Origin: Burkholderiales bacterium | Lineage (GTDB): Bacteria > Pseudomonadota > Gammaproteobacteria > Burkholderiales > Casimicrobiaceae | NCBI GenBank assembly: GCA_031270015.1 | Contig: JAISYH010000009.1 | Coordinates: 1 to 34,976, forward strand | DNA length: 34,976 bases | Direction of reading: 5' to 3' | Shown here: in pieces, positions 17,601-27,009 of the stretch | Numbering within the stretch: the stretch's first letter is position 1 | Layout of the letters: each line of letters begins with the position of its first letter | The notes under the pieces: model-generated | What the model was told of the DNA's origin: nothing | Database searches by the model: none | Seen by the model: only the letters and a program-made list of their open reading frames with translations | Position numbers and translations under genes: made by a program

Positions 17601-17723
17601 GGCTTCAAGGGCGCGACGCGCAAAGGGTTCTTGACGAATGTGTTGACGCCGTCCATCGGGGATTCCAACACACAAACGCCAGAATTCAAAGCGTTTTTGG
17701 TTAATGTCGAACGTGTCTCATAA
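14673..17723 (+). CDS. fdnG: Formate dehydrogenase alpha subunit, selenocysteine-containing
   Basis: Catalytic subunit of the membrane-bound respiratory formate dehydrogenase (FdnG/FdoG type); it oxidises formate to CO2 in the periplasm at a Mo/W bis-MGD centre. The gene reads through an in-frame TGA at 15258-15260 (Sec196), giving 1016 residues, almost exactly the E. coli length. The context VDHVARI-Sec-HAPTVAGLAPSFGRG matches the family, and a SECIS hairpin follows the codon. The N-terminus has a Tat signal (RRQFFK, residues 5-10). C50, C53, C57 and C92 hold a [4Fe-4S] cluster. AAGGAG precedes the ATG. A stop-based gene caller would split this into 14673-15260 and 15309-17723; it is one gene. 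FdnG versus FdoG cannot be decided. Confidence 0.96.
15258..15299 (+). promoter_or_regulatory. Bacterial SECIS element with UGA selenocysteine codon
   Basis: The UGA at 15258-15260 is followed by a hairpin. The lower stem is 15266-15270 with 15295-15299. The upper stem (GG, AGCA with TGCT, CC; 15272-15289) has a single bulged U at 15274, and the apical loop is GGUCU (15279-15283). The bulged U and GGUCU loop match the SelB-binding features of the E. coli fdnG/fdhF elements. Confidence 0.95.
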
Positions 17724-17735
17724 AGGAGTATATTG

Positions 17736-18617
17736 ATGTCACTACAAACACAAGACTATCTTGCGCGTTCGGGAACCAACGCTTTGACGCCGCCACCGCG
17801 AGCGCGCGACGCGCAATTAAAGGTTGCAAAATTGATCGATGTGTCGATTTGCATCGGTTGCAAAGCCTGTCAGGTCGCTTGCGCGGAATGGAACGATCTC
17901 CGCGAAGAAGTAGGTTTCAACGTCGGGAAATACGAGAATCCGCTCAACTTGTCGTCGGAAACATGGACGGTGATGCGGTTCAACGAGATCGAAGAGAACG
18001 GTAAGCTGCAATGGCTGATCCGCAAGGACGGTTGTATGCACTGCTCCGATCCGGGGTGTTTGAAAGCGTGTCCGTCGCCGGGCGCGATTGTCAAACACGC
18101 GAACGGTATCGTCGATTTTATCTCGGAAAACTGCATCGGTTGCGGTTATTGCGTGACTGGTTGCCCGTTCGACGTGCCGCGCATCAGCTCGCACGACAAA
18201 CGCGCATATAAATGTACGTTGTGCGTGGATCGCGTGAGCGTCGGTCAAGAACCAGCGTGCGTGAAGACTTGTCCGACCAGCGCCATTCGCTTTGGCACGA
18301 AGGAAGACATGAAGCATGTCGCGGAAGAGCGCATCGCTGAGCTTCAATCGCGCGGCTTTGCCAATGCCGGATTGTATGATCCTGAAGGTGTCGGCGGCAC
18401 GCATGTGATGTACGTGTTGCATCACGCGGATCGGCCGGAACTTTATAATGGCTTGCCGAAAGACCCGAAGATCAATCCGCTGATCGGTTTCTGGAAAGGC
18501 ATTTTCAAACCATTGGCAGCGGTCGGCTTCGCGGTGACGTTTGCCGCGGCGGCGTTGCACTATCTGGCGGTCGGTCCCATTGATCCCGAAGAACACGATG
18601 AGGAGGAAAAGTCATGA
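17736..18617 (+). CDS. fdnH: Formate dehydrogenase beta (iron-sulfur) subunit
   Basis: This 293-residue electron-transfer subunit carries electrons from the alpha subunit to the cytochrome b subunit. Four ferredoxin-type cysteine clusters are visible: [35 protein letters not shown] and [20 protein letters not shown]. Together they bind four [4Fe-4S] centres. A C-terminal membrane helix ([20 protein letters not shown]) anchors it. AAAGGAG 9 nt upstream selects ATG 17736; a TTG one codon earlier is less likely. Starts 12 nt after fdnG and overlaps fdnI by 4 nt (ATGA). Confidence 0.95.
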   Translation: MSLQTQDYLARSGTNALTPPPRARDAQLKVAKLIDVSICIGCKACQVACAEWNDLREEVGFNVGKYENPLNLSSETWTVMRFNEIEENGKLQWLIRKDGCMHCSDPGCLKACPSPGAIVKHANGIVDFISENCIGCGYCVTGCPFDVPRISSHDKRAYKCTLCVDRVSVGQEPACVKTCPTSAIRFGTKEDMKHVAEERIAELQSRGFANAGLYDPEGVGGTHVMYVLHHADRPELYNGLPKDPKINPLIGFWKGIFKPLAAVGFAVTFAAAALHYLAVGPIDPEEHDEEEKS

Positions 18618-19264
18618 GTAAGCATTTGGTAAGGCGGCACTCGTACGTTGCTCGCGTCGGTCACTGGCTGACGGTATTCAGTTTTTTCGTGGTGACACTT
18701 TCGGGGTTGGCGTTCTTCTTCCCGTCGTTACGTTGGTTGACCGCGATTTTTGGAACGCCGCAATTGGCTCAGTTGTTGCACCCGATTTTCGGGATCATCA
18801 TGATTCTGGGGCTTTGTATTTTGTTCGTCAAAAACGTGGCGCATGCGATACTTGATAAAGACGATGTGCCTTGGTTTACCAATGTGATCGAAATTCTGAA
18901 AGGGCGCGAGCATGAAGTCGTCGAGGTCGGGCAATACAACGCCGGACAGAAAATGCTCTTTTGGACGATCATAGGGTTGGGTGCCGTGTTGATCGTGACC
19001 GGAATCATTGCCTGGCAACCATACTTTGCGCCGCTGTTTCCGGTGAGCGTGGTGCGGCTGTGTCTCGTGCTGCATTCGTTGTCCGCCATCGCTTTGATGC
19101 TGGGCATCATCGTGCACGCGTACATGGCATTCTGGTATAAAGGAACGATACGCGGGATGATACGCGGCACGGTCACGAGAAAATGGGCGGCGTTGCATCA
19201 TCCACGTTGGTTGCGGGAAATCGAAAAAGGCGAAGACGCGCACTCGTCGCGTTTATCCTCGTAA
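18614..19264 (+). CDS. fdnI: Formate dehydrogenase gamma (cytochrome b556) subunit
   Basis: This 216-residue integral membrane di-haem cytochrome passes electrons from the beta subunit to quinone. It has four hydrophobic segments and histidines in family positions: [12 protein letters not shown] near the N-terminus, LLHPIFG, and [21 protein letters not shown] in the last membrane helix. AGGAGGAAA lies just before the ATG, which overlaps the fdnH stop. The length matches FdnI/FdoI. Confidence 0.94.
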   Translation: MSKHLVRRHSYVARVGHWLTVFSFFVVTLSGLAFFFPSLRWLTAIFGTPQLAQLLHPIFGIIMILGLCILFVKNVAHAILDKDDVPWFTNVIEILKGREHEVVEVGQYNAGQKMLFWTIIGLGAVLIVTGIIAWQPYFAPLFPVSVVRLCLVLHSLSAIALMLGIIVHAYMAFWYKGTIRGMIRGTVTRKWAALHHPRWLREIEKGEDAHSSRLSS

Positions 19265-19269
19265 TAGCT

Positions 19270-20208
19270 ATGGACGATACGATACAAACGCCGAATGTGA
19301 TCAATGGTGTGACGCCGACGATCACATTTCCGCCCGTGGGCGGTTTGCGCGATCACGCGCTAACCGTGCGCAAGGCGATGGTCATCGTCGATTTGCCAGT
19401 ACCGGTCGCGCGCGTACCGATCACTCGGGTGACGCGCATGACCGGCGAACTCGACGCGACAAGCGATCATGTGATCGAAGAAACGCCAGTAGCGTTGACC
19501 TACAACGGCGTTTCTCACGCGGTGTTGCTGGTTACACCCGATGACGCGCTTGCTGATTTCGCGTTGGGGTTCAGCTTGTCCGAAGGGATTTTGAGTCACA
19601 GCGGCGAATTACTCGATTACGAGTGTGTGCCGTCGGTGAATGGTAATGGTATCGTTCTCGACATGCGCGTCACGAATCGCGCGTTTATGGCGCTCAAGGA
19701 CCGTAGGCGAACGCTGGCGGGGCGAACGAGTTGTGGTTTGTGCGGGATAGAAAGCCTCGATCAGGTAGCGCGACTGTTGCCGAAATTGCCGCGCTCGCCT
19801 GCGCCTTTGTCGTGCCATGTCGTTTTTGATGCGGTCAAAAAAGTTGCTCAACATCAAACGCTGCGCTATCAGACTGGCGCGACACACAGCGCCGTATGGT
19901 TCGATGTTATGGGCGCGTTACAACTATTGCGCGAAGATGTCGGGCGGCATAACGCGCTCGACAAACTGTTAGGCGCGTTGGCGCGGGAACGCTGGAATCT
20001 CGCGGATGGTTTTGTGTTCGTTTCCAGCCGCGCGTCGTTTGAAATGGTGCAAAAAGCGGCGGCGCTTGGCGTTTCAACATTGGTCGCTGCTTCCGCGCCG
20101 ACCGCGATGGCGATTCGCTTGGCGCATCAGGCGGGTATCCGTTTGATCGGATTTGCGCGTGACGAACAACTTGTCGTTTATACTGCTGCTCATACGTTGA
20201 CACCTTAA
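19270..20208 (+). CDS. fdhD: FdhD sulfurtransferase, formate dehydrogenase maturation
   Basis: FdhD transfers sulfur from a cysteine desulfurase to the Mo/W cofactor, which formate dehydrogenase needs for activity. The 312-residue protein has the conserved GRTSCGLCG motif with the two functional cysteines (C155, C158) and the C-terminal EDVGRHNALDKLLG and VSSRASFEMVQKAA motifs. I chose ATG 19270, 5 nt after the fdnI stop. An open frame continues upstream to 19183, but that would overlap fdnI heavily. No clear SD is present, so coupling to fdnI translation is likely. The ~40-residue N-terminal extension before the conserved domain looks unstructured. Confidence 0.94.
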   Translation: MDDTIQTPNVINGVTPTITFPPVGGLRDHALTVRKAMVIVDLPVPVARVPITRVTRMTGELDATSDHVIEETPVALTYNGVSHAVLLVTPDDALADFALGFSLSEGILSHSGELLDYECVPSVNGNGIVLDMRVTNRAFMALKDRRRTLAGRTSCGLCGIESLDQVARLLPKLPRSPAPLSCHVVFDAVKKVAQHQTLRYQTGATHSAVWFDVMGALQLLREDVGRHNALDKLLGALARERWNLADGFVFVSSRASFEMVQKAAALGVSTLVAASAPTAMAIRLAHQAGIRLIGFARDEQLVVYTAAHTLTP

Positions 20209-20217
20209 TTCGTTTTC

Positions 20218-21147
20218 ATGACCTTCTCGACACCCGAATTGGGTGGCAGTTTTGTTTCGCCGCCGCCCTTGTTGCAACCCGATCTGCGGACTCTTTATGT
20301 GCGCCGTCACGAACGCTTGCTCGAACTTGCGCAAACATCCGCGCCGACATCGCATCCGTTGGCGGATTATCTTTCCTTTGTCGCAGGCGTCGTCAACGCG
20401 CAGCGGGAGATAGCGCAAAATCACCCTTTATCCGCGCCGCTCGACGCGCAACCGCTGGTCGTCGATTGGCATGTGCTGCCGTTGGATTGGCGCACTTATC
20501 CGCGCGACGCCTATTGGCGAACGGCGCTCGACCATTTGATCGACCGTGTAGCGCAAGCCCCGTCAATATCGACACAACCAGTGATCGCCGCTACGCTCAA
20601 GCGCTTGCGCGCGATGAACGATGCTGCGCGCGAAAGCGCCGCTACTCGATTATTGGCGAGTGACGTGTCGCTCACGGGCGTGGATGGCGCGCCATTTTTC
20701 TGGGCGGCGTTGTCGCTTTATTGGGCGCAATTGTCGCGCCGCCATTCACTGGATGTGCATGAAGATGTCGGCGTAGCGCGTCATCGTTGTCCGGTTTGCG
20801 GGAACGACCCGGTCGCCAGTATCGTGCAAATTGGTCCACCCGAAGGTGTGCGATATTTGCATTGCGCGTTGTGCGAAACCGAATGGCACGTCGTGCGCGC
20901 GCAATGCACGAATTGCGAGGCGAGTGGTAAATTGCATTATTGGTCGCTCGACGACAAAGACGCCGCCGTCAAAACCGAAAGTTGCGGCGATTGTCGCAGC
21001 CATCTGAAAATCTTATATCAAAACAAAAACGGACACGTTGATCCGGTTGCGGACGATCTCGCCAGTCTGGCGCTCGATGCTCGAATGGAAGAAGAGGGGT
21101 TTGCAAGGAGCGCGATCAATCCGTTCTTGTTCCGACAAGAACCATGA
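20218..21147 (+). CDS. fdhE: FdhE, formate dehydrogenase accessory protein
   Basis: This 309-residue cytoplasmic protein is required for assembly of respiratory formate dehydrogenases. Its rubredoxin-like metal-binding part is evident from four CxxC pairs: [23 protein letters not shown] and CGDCRSH, together with the DGxxRYLHC-like stretch ([13 protein letters not shown]). The length equals that of E. coli FdhE. It starts 9 nt after fdhD and overlaps selA by 4 nt. Confidence 0.94.
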   Translation: MTFSTPELGGSFVSPPPLLQPDLRTLYVRRHERLLELAQTSAPTSHPLADYLSFVAGVVNAQREIAQNHPLSAPLDAQPLVVDWHVLPLDWRTYPRDAYWRTALDHLIDRVAQAPSISTQPVIAATLKRLRAMNDAARESAATRLLASDVSLTGVDGAPFFWAALSLYWAQLSRRHSLDVHEDVGVARHRCPVCGNDPVASIVQIGPPEGVRYLHCALCETEWHVVRAQCTNCEASGKLHYWSLDDKDAAVKTESCGDCRSHLKILYQNKNGHVDPVADDLASLALDARMEEEGFARSAINPFLFRQEP

Positions 21148-22556
21148 ACGAGCGATCGCCACAACATTTATATCGAAAACTCCCTTCAGTGGATCGTGTG
21201 TTATCCGATCCGGCGGCGGCGACGCTGGTGGATCGGTATGGCGCAACGCTGACAACAGCGGCGATTCGCGCGCTACTCGATGAAGCGCGCGAATATATAA
21301 AAAATCGTAATACATTGCCGGAATGGTTGCCGTTGATAAAACTATTAGCGCGCGCCGATGCGCGACTCGATGCGCAAAACCAAATATCGCTTCGCCCCGT
21401 TTTCAATTTGACGGGCGTGGTGCTACACACGAATTTGGGACGCGCGCGTTTGGCGGATGCCGCGATTGACGCGGCGACGCGGGTGATGCGTGAAGCCGTG
21501 ACGCTCGAATATAGTTTGGGCGCGCAGTCGCGAGGTCACCGTGACGCGGCGGTGAGCGAATTGTTGCGCGTGTTGACTGGCGGCGAGGCGGCGTGCGTGG
21601 TGAATAATAATGCGGCGGCGGTATTATTGATGTTTGCGGCTATAGCGGACGACAAAGAAGCTATCGCGTCGCGTGGCGAATTGATCGAAATCGGCGGCTC
21701 TTTTCGGATTCCCGATGTGATGCGTCAGGCGGGTTGCCGTTTGGTCGAAGTCGGCACGACGAACCGAACACATCTCGAAGATTACCGGAACGCGATCAAC
21801 GAAAATACTGCGCTGATGGTCAAAGTCCATACCAGCAATTATAAGATTCAAGGATTCACCGCGTCGGTCTCTGAGGCGGAATTGGCTGCGCTTGGGCGTG
21901 AAACGGGTGTGCCGGTCGCGGCGGATTTGGGCAGCGGGACCTTGATCGAATTTTCCGATTATGGATTGACGCATGAAACCACCCCGCAAGAACTATTACG
22001 CGCGGGCGTGGATTTGGTCAGTTTTTCGGGCGACAAATTGTTGGGCGGACCGCAAGCGGGAATAGTCGTTGGTCGCGCTGCGTTGATCGAACGATTGCAA
22101 AAACATCCGTTGAAACGTGCGTTGCGTTGCGACAAAACGACGCTTGCCGCGTTGGAAGCGACATTGCGTTTATATTTGCGTCCGGACAATCTTGCCGAAA
22201 CATTGCCGACGTTGCGGTATTTGACTCGGCGCGTATCAGACATTTGCGCTGACGTCGAACGGTTGTTGACAGTGTGCCGTGCGTATTACGGAAGAACGTA
22301 TATCGTCGAGAGCGAAACGTGCTTATCACAAATCGGCAGCGGTTCGTTGCCGCTCGACACATTACCGAGTCGCGCGTTGACATTTGCTGCGCGCGATGGC
22401 AGCGGACGCACGTTAGAATGCTTGTCGGAACGGTGGCACGTGTTGCCCAAACCTATTATCGGTCGCATCCAAGACGCGAAATTGTGGCTCGATTTGCGCG
22501 CTTTGGACGATGGGGATGAACTTGAGCGCGCATTGATTGCTGCCGCCGAATCATGA
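21144..22556 (+). CDS. selA: L-seryl-tRNA(Sec) selenium transferase SelA
   Basis: This PLP enzyme converts seryl-tRNA(Sec) to selenocysteinyl-tRNA(Sec) using selenophosphate. The 470-residue protein has the PLP lysine in [14 protein letters not shown] (Lys298), the N-terminal tRNA-binding domain ([10 protein letters not shown] and following) and the [15 protein letters not shown] motif. The length matches E. coli SelA. Start and stop overlap fdhE and selB by 4 nt each, so the three are translationally coupled. It relies on SelD for selenophosphate; selD is not in this window. Confidence 0.96.
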   Translation: MNERSPQHLYRKLPSVDRVLSDPAAATLVDRYGATLTTAAIRALLDEAREYIKNRNTLPEWLPLIKLLARADARLDAQNQISLRPVFNLTGVVLHTNLGRARLADAAIDAATRVMREAVTLEYSLGAQSRGHRDAAVSELLRVLTGGEAACVVNNNAAAVLLMFAAIADDKEAIASRGELIEIGGSFRIPDVMRQAGCRLVEVGTTNRTHLEDYRNAINENTALMVKVHTSNYKIQGFTASVSEAELAALGRETGVPVAADLGSGTLIEFSDYGLTHETTPQELLRAGVDLVSFSGDKLLGGPQAGIVVGRAALIERLQKHPLKRALRCDKTTLAALEATLRLYLRPDNLAETLPTLRYLTRRVSDICADVERLLTVCRAYYGRTYIVESETCLSQIGSGSLPLDTLPSRALTFAARDGSGRTLECLSERWHVLPKPIIGRIQDAKLWLDLRALDDGDELERALIAAAES

Positions 22557-24487
22557 TCATCGCCACTGCTGGACATGTCGATCACGGGAAAAGCGCGTTG
22601 TTGGAAGCGTTGACCGGCGTTGATCCGATGCATTTGCCTGAAGAGAAAAAACGAGGGATGACCATCGATATTGGTTTTACGTTTCTTCCGGCAAAAAATA
22701 ATCGCAGGATCGCCTTCGTTGATGTGCCCGGACACGAAAAATTTTTATCGAACATGCTGGTCGGCGTGGGTGGCGCGCGTCATGCGCTTTTGGTGATTGC
22801 GTGTGACGATGGCGTGATGCCGCAGACGCGCGAGCATTTGGCGATTCTGAAGCTGTTGCATATTGACCGCTTGATCGTCGCGTTGACAAAGGCGGATCGC
22901 GTTGATGCGGCGCGGCGCGCGCAATTACAAAATGAAGTCGCTAATTGGCTATTGGCGCAAGGTTTCGTCGGTACGCCGATATTCATTACTTCGGTGACGC
23001 GCGACGAAGGTATCGACAAACTGCGCGAATATCTAATTGAGCTACCGGACGATGAAGAAGCATTCGCGGAGACGCGGCGTTTCCGTTTGGCGATAGACCG
23101 CGTGTTTCACGTACACGGGGCAGGATTGATCGTGACCGGCGCAGCGTGGAGCGGCATGGTGTCCATCAATGATACGTTGTGGTTGACCGGCGCCGATCAA
23201 ACGGTACGGGTGCGCGACATTCATGCGCAGAACGAAAAAGTACAAAAAGCACAAGCTGGACAGCGCGTTGCTTTGAATCTGGCGGCGCGGTTAGACAAAA
23301 GTAATATTACGCGCGGCGACTGGTTATTGGCTGCCAAACCGCCCGAACCGGTTTTTCGTGTGTTGACGCATGTCGAAGTCGCTTCCGAAGCAGGCACGTT
23401 GCGGCATTGGCATCCGATACAAGCGCATCACGGCGCGCAGCACGCCAGCGGCCATTTGTCGTTGTTACGGGAGAAGCCGTTGATGAACGGCACGTTGCTC
23501 GGCGAAATCGTTCTGGACGCGCCATTCCATCTCGTCGAAGACGACTGTTTGATTTTGCGTGACGGTGGTAATCAGCGCATATTGGCGGGTGGGCGCGTAC
23601 TTTCGTTATATTCGCCGCGACGTGGAAAACGACGAGCGGATTTCCTGGACTGGTTAACGCAAAAAGCAACAGCTTGCGACGACATCGAAGCGTTTCACTT
23701 ATCGTTGCAGCGCGGTTATCTGAAATTGTCCGACTTCGCCTGGGCGCGGCAATTAAGTAAAGATGGTATCGTTGCGTTACTGGCGAAAACAAAAGATATT
23801 TTGGTTCAGAATGATTTTGTGATGTCCGCCGATCAAGCGCGCGCGCAACGCGAACATTTGCTGTACACACTGGCGGCGGTACACGAACACTCGCCCGATC
23901 ATGTCGGTTTGGGAAGAGCGCGCTTGCATCGAATGGCGTATCCGACGATACCTGAAGCGTTGGTCTCCGCGCACATCGATCGGTTATTGGAAGAAAAAAA
24001 GATGATCAATACGCAGGGCTGGCTGCACTTGCCACAGCACAGCGTAACGTTCAGCGAAGCCGAAACGCGATTGTGGCAAAAGATCGAACCGCTTTTTGCC
24101 GACGCGCCGTGCTGGGCGCGCGATTTAGCCAACGCGCTGTCTTTGCCCGAAGAAGAAGTGCGACTTTTTTTGCGCAAAGCGGCGCGTTTGGGGAAAGTTG
24201 TCGCGGTTGTGCGTGACCGTTATTATTTGACTTCGCAAATTGTTGAATTGGCAAATATCGTGCGGCGAGGATGCAATCATGTCGGCGCGTTGCGAGATCG
24301 CTTAGGGATCGGGCGCAAGCTGGCAATTCAGATACTCGAATTTTTTGACCATAGTGGATTTTCGCGCCGACAAAATGATCGTCATGTGTTGCGCGACGCT
24401 GAATTGTTTAAAATGGCGAGCAGTCGGCAAGGCATAACGCCGACTGACTTGCCGAGTGACGCGAGCGATAAAAGTTATGTTGACTAG
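22553..24487 (+). CDS. selB: Selenocysteine-specific elongation factor SelB
   Basis: This GTPase delivers Sec-tRNA(Sec) to ribosomes at UGA codons by binding SECIS hairpins through its C-terminal winged helices. G motifs are present: [11 protein letters not shown] (G1), [11 protein letters not shown] (G2 region), DVPGHEKF (G3), TKADRV (G4). Domains II-III follow. The C-terminal ~270 residues contain winged-helix repeats, the last including [33 protein letters not shown] split around the family-typical RNA-binding surface. The length is 644 residues against ~614 in E. coli. Its stop is only 4 nt from the selC tRNA. Confidence 0.96.
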   Translation: MIIATAGHVDHGKSALLEALTGVDPMHLPEEKKRGMTIDIGFTFLPAKNNRRIAFVDVPGHEKFLSNMLVGVGGARHALLVIACDDGVMPQTREHLAILKLLHIDRLIVALTKADRVDAARRAQLQNEVANWLLAQGFVGTPIFITSVTRDEGIDKLREYLIELPDDEEAFAETRRFRLAIDRVFHVHGAGLIVTGAAWSGMVSINDTLWLTGADQTVRVRDIHAQNEKVQKAQAGQRVALNLAARLDKSNITRGDWLLAAKPPEPVFRVLTHVEVASEAGTLRHWHPIQAHHGAQHASGHLSLLREKPLMNGTLLGEIVLDAPFHLVEDDCLILRDGGNQRILAGGRVLSLYSPRRGKRRADFLDWLTQKATACDDIEAFHLSLQRGYLKLSDFAWARQLSKDGIVALLAKTKDILVQNDFVMSADQARAQREHLLYTLAAVHEHSPDHVGLGRARLHRMAYPTIPEALVSAHIDRLLEEKKMINTQGWLHLPQHSVTFSEAETRLWQKIEPLFADAPCWARDLANALSLPEEEVRLFLRKAARLGKVVAVVRDRYYLTSQIVELANIVRRGCNHVGALRDRLGIGRKLAIQILEFFDHSGFSRRQNDRHVLRDAELFKMASSRQGITPTDLPSDASDKSYVD

Positions 24488-24491
24488 TCAT

Positions 24492-24586
24492 GGAAGAGCC
24501 ACGTCCCCGGTGGGGCGGCTGGACTTCAAATCCAGATGGGGACGCCAGCGTTCCTGGGCAGGTTCGACTCCTGTGCTCTTCCGCCA
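24492..24586 (+). tRNA. selC: tRNA-Sec (anticodon UCA)
   Basis: The 95-nt gene has an 8-bp acceptor stem (GGAAGAGC with GCTCTTCC) and discriminator G. The anticodon loop is CTTCAAA (UCA at 24526-24528), the variable arm is long, the T arm contains GGTTCGACTCC, and CCA is encoded (24584-24586). It closely resembles E. coli selC. It starts 4 nt after the selB stop with no separate promoter visible, so it is probably cut out of the operon transcript by RNase P. Confidence 0.97.
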
Positions 24587-24856
24587 TTGCGCCGCATCAT
24601 CAATACGAAAAACGTACACAGCAGTGTTTGACATGAGTGTCGTATTAGTAGCGCGTTTTGATACGATGCTTTGTGTCATTGCGCGGAGCGATGCCTCTGT
24701 TGCTTAGACGGCAAAATCGTTAAAGTGCGCCGAGCATAGAGAAATCCTTGAAGGTTCGGGTTATTGACCGAACACGGCTTATTAATATTATATTTTTGAC
24801 GATGTGGTCAGCGTTTTTATTTAACGCATCCTTTACCGAACAACTGTATTGATTTA

Positions 24857-24875
24857 CCCCTATTGGAAATAGGGG
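24857..24875. promoter_or_regulatory. 8-bp hairpin or palindrome upstream of cooS promoter
   Basis: CCCCTATT and AATAGGGG flank a GGA loop about 62 nt upstream of the -35 box. There is no following T run. It could be an upstream regulator site or part of a 3' structure for the preceding transcript. Confidence 0.35.
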
Positions 24876-24936
24876 GATTAGAAAACATCTCTGCTTTCCC
24901 AATTCATAAACGATTCATTGGCTTTCTAAGAAATCA

Positions 24937-24964
24937 TTGACAAAGAAAAACAATTCCCTATAAT
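24937..24964 (+). promoter_or_regulatory. Consensus sigma70 promoter of the cooS-ABC operon
   Basis: A perfect TTGACA (24937-24942) and a perfect TATAAT (24959-24964) are separated by 16 nt. The start would be near 24971, about 40 nt before the cooS ATG. Such a strong promoter implies that repression provides control. Confidence 0.8.
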
Positions 24965-24973
24965 GTGCATATA

Positions 24974-24987
24974 AAACATATATGTTT
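24974..24987. promoter_or_regulatory. 14-bp perfect palindrome at the cooS transcription start
   Basis: AAACATATATGTTT is fully self-complementary and lies just after the predicted +1, the position of a classic repressor operator. It does not match FNR or NikR consensus sites as I know them. The symmetry would suit an ArsR-, MerR- or TetR-type dimer, which is inference. Confidence 0.55.
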
Positions 24988-25011
24988 AATATGGTTTAAG
25001 GTATAAGAGAA

Positions 25012-27000
25012 ATGACAGAACATCATCATCACGATCATTCACATGGCAGACATGGCCATGACGTTATTTCGGATGAGCGTGTCAACGATTATGCGAAGGC
25101 TGTCGCCGAGTACAAAAAAACCTTTCCTTCTAAAAAAGAGGTGTTGGCGCAAACGCCTGATCCTGCCGTGAGGGAAATGTTGCTTCATATGCAAGCATGC
25201 AAACTGGAGACAACTTTTGATCGTTTTGACGCACAGAAGCCGCATTGTACTTTTGGAATCGCTGGAGTTTGCTGTAAGAATTGCAGCATTGGTCCTTGCA
25301 GGATTACGAAAAAAGCGCCGAAAGGCGCGTGTGGCGCAAACGCCGATGTGATCGTAGCGCGTAATTTGGTTCGGGCGATGGCGGCGGCAATCGCAGGACA
25401 CGGAGCGCGTGGCAGGGAAACGATACTTGCGCTGAAATACGCGGGTGAAGGCAAGATTCATACGCACATCGAGGGCAAGGATAAAATCGTCAAAACAGCG
25501 CAGACTTTCGGGCTGAATACTCGGGGGAAAACACATCATGCGCTCGCGGTTGAAATAGCCGATATCCTGCTGGACGATTTATCCAGAACCGTGCCTGACA
25601 AACATAAGACACTGCATGCGTTTGCGTCCAAAGAGCGAGTCGCCGTTTGGGAAAAGTATGATCTCTTGCCGATCAGCGCGTATCACGAAGCTTTTGAGGC
25701 GATGCACAGAACTGGCACCGGTACCGACGGCGATTATGAGAATCTTCTGACCCAATTCGAGCGTTGCGGCGCCGCGTTCGCGTGGTCTAGCGTACTCGGA
25801 ACGTCAATCGCAAATGATTGCTTATATGGACTTCCTGTACGAAACACGTTAAAAGCGAATCTGGGCGCGCTGAGTTCCGGTTTTGTCAATATCGCCGTCC
25901 ATGGGCATTCTCCGCTGCTTGTGCGAGAGATCGTCGCGCAGGGCGGCAAGGAATCGTTCATCGGACTCGCCAAAGAACACGGTGCGTCGGGTATTAGGTT
26001 TTACGGTATTTGTTGCAGTGGATTATCCGCGATGTATCGCTACGGAAATGTCATCCCTCTCTCCAACGCAGTCGGTGCCGAATTGGTGCTTGGAACAGGC
26101 GCGTTGGATTTATGGGTCGCGGATATTCAAGATATCTTTCCTTCAATTATGGATGTTGCCGAATGCTTCAAAACGGTCGTAGTAACGACAAGCGATTCCG
26201 CTAGGCTGCGAGGCGCCGAACACTACGGAATCAAACATGATCATTCCAATATTGGAGAGATCGAAGCGATTGCGAAAAAGATCGTTTATAGGGCGATTGA
26301 GAGTTTCGCGGATAGACGCGACGTTCCTGTGAAGATTCCCGAATATGAAATCGACGCGGAAATTGGATTTTCTCTTGAGAATGTCGTGAAACATTATGGC
26401 GGAATCGAGCCGGTCGTCGAAGCGTTACGCGACGGTTTGGTTCGGGGCATTGTCAATCTTGTTGGATGCAACAATCCGAGAGTGTTGTACGAAAAGGCAA
26501 TTGTCGATATCGTCGAGCAACTGATCGCAAACGATATTCTCGTTTTGACCAATGGTTGTGCGTCGTTTCCGCTCTTGAAGCTGGGTTATTGCAATAAGAA
26601 CGCGCTGAAAATCGCCGGAGCGGGATTACGCCGTTTCTTGAACGACGTGTTACCGCCCGTGTGGCACATGGGTGAGTGCATCGACAATGCCCGCGCTTCC
26701 GCCTTGTTCAAAGCTCTGTCGGAGAACTTAAACATTCCCATGAAGGATTTGCCGTTTGCTTTCGTCAGTCCAGAATGGTCTAACGAAAAAGGGATTGGCG
26801 CGGCGCTTGGATTCAGGTTACTGGGCATCAATTCATATCACTGCGTTTACCCTCCCGTACAAGGATCGAGCAAAGTAAGCGATTATATTTTTCACGGATC
26901 AGAGGAGAAATTAGGATCTAGAATGATTGTCGATATCGATCCTTTATCGCTTGCAAAAAAGTTAATATTTGATATTACCGATAAACGAAGTTTTTTATAA
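25012..27000 (+). CDS. cooS: Ni carbon-monoxide dehydrogenase homologue with altered C-cluster
   Basis: Canonical CooS interconverts CO and CO2 at a [Ni-4Fe-4S] C-cluster. D-cluster (C79, C87) and B-cluster (C88, C91, C96, C107) cysteines are present. Compared from memory with Carboxydothermus CODH-II, C-cluster ligands map to His297/His299, C335 (GICC), C486 (GCNN), C516 (NGC) and C556 (HMGEC), with catalytic Lys at K593. The Cys333 position, normally in a DYQC/DVQC motif, reads DIQD, with Asp374. H130 fits the acid-base histidine. The N-terminus MTEHHHHDHSHGRHGH has eight His in 13 residues and could store nickel like CooJ tails. 662 residues; AAGAGA precedes the ATG. An ABC importer follows directly; no cooC or cooF. 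True CO activity is uncertain. Confidence 0.92.
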   Translation: MTEHHHHDHSHGRHGHDVISDERVNDYAKAVAEYKKTFPSKKEVLAQTPDPAVREMLLHMQACKLETTFDRFDAQKPHCTFGIAGVCCKNCSIGPCRITKKAPKGACGANADVIVARNLVRAMAAAIAGHGARGRETILALKYAGEGKIHTHIEGKDKIVKTAQTFGLNTRGKTHHALAVEIADILLDDLSRTVPDKHKTLHAFASKERVAVWEKYDLLPISAYHEAFEAMHRTGTGTDGDYENLLTQFERCGAAFAWSSVLGTSIANDCLYGLPVRNTLKANLGALSSGFVNIAVHGHSPLLVREIVAQGGKESFIGLAKEHGASGIRFYGICCSGLSAMYRYGNVIPLSNAVGAELVLGTGALDLWVADIQDIFPSIMDVAECFKTVVVTTSDSARLRGAEHYGIKHDHSNIGEIEAIAKKIVYRAIESFADRRDVPVKIPEYEIDAEIGFSLENVVKHYGGIEPVVEALRDGLVRGIVNLVGCNNPRVLYEKAIVDIVEQLIANDILVLTNGCASFPLLKLGYCNKNALKIAGAGLRRFLNDVLPPVWHMGECIDNARASALFKALSENLNIPMKDLPFAFVSPEWSNEKGIGAALGFRLLGINSYHCVYPPVQGSSKVSDYIFHGSEEKLGSRMIVDIDPLSLAKKLIFDITDKRSFL

Positions 27001-27009
27001 GGAAAAGTC

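Larger units (their letters stand above)
24587..25011. other. Intergenic region with cooS promoter
   Basis: This 425-nt gap has no supported gene. It holds a hairpin at 24857-24875 (CCCCTATT/AATAGGGG), the promoter at 24937-24964 and the palindrome at 24974-24987. No terminator with a T tract is visible after selC. Confidence 0.6.

Noticed and set aside
15309-17723. Separate gene for the second half of formate dehydrogenase alpha
   Set aside because: It is in the same frame as 14673-15260, the TGA has a SECIS hairpin, and the joined length equals the known subunit. This is selenocysteine readthrough, not a broken gene.
24857-24875. Hairpin as the terminator of the sel operon
   Set aside because: It lacks a T tract and lies ~270 nt after selC, so it is listed only as a possible regulatory hairpin.
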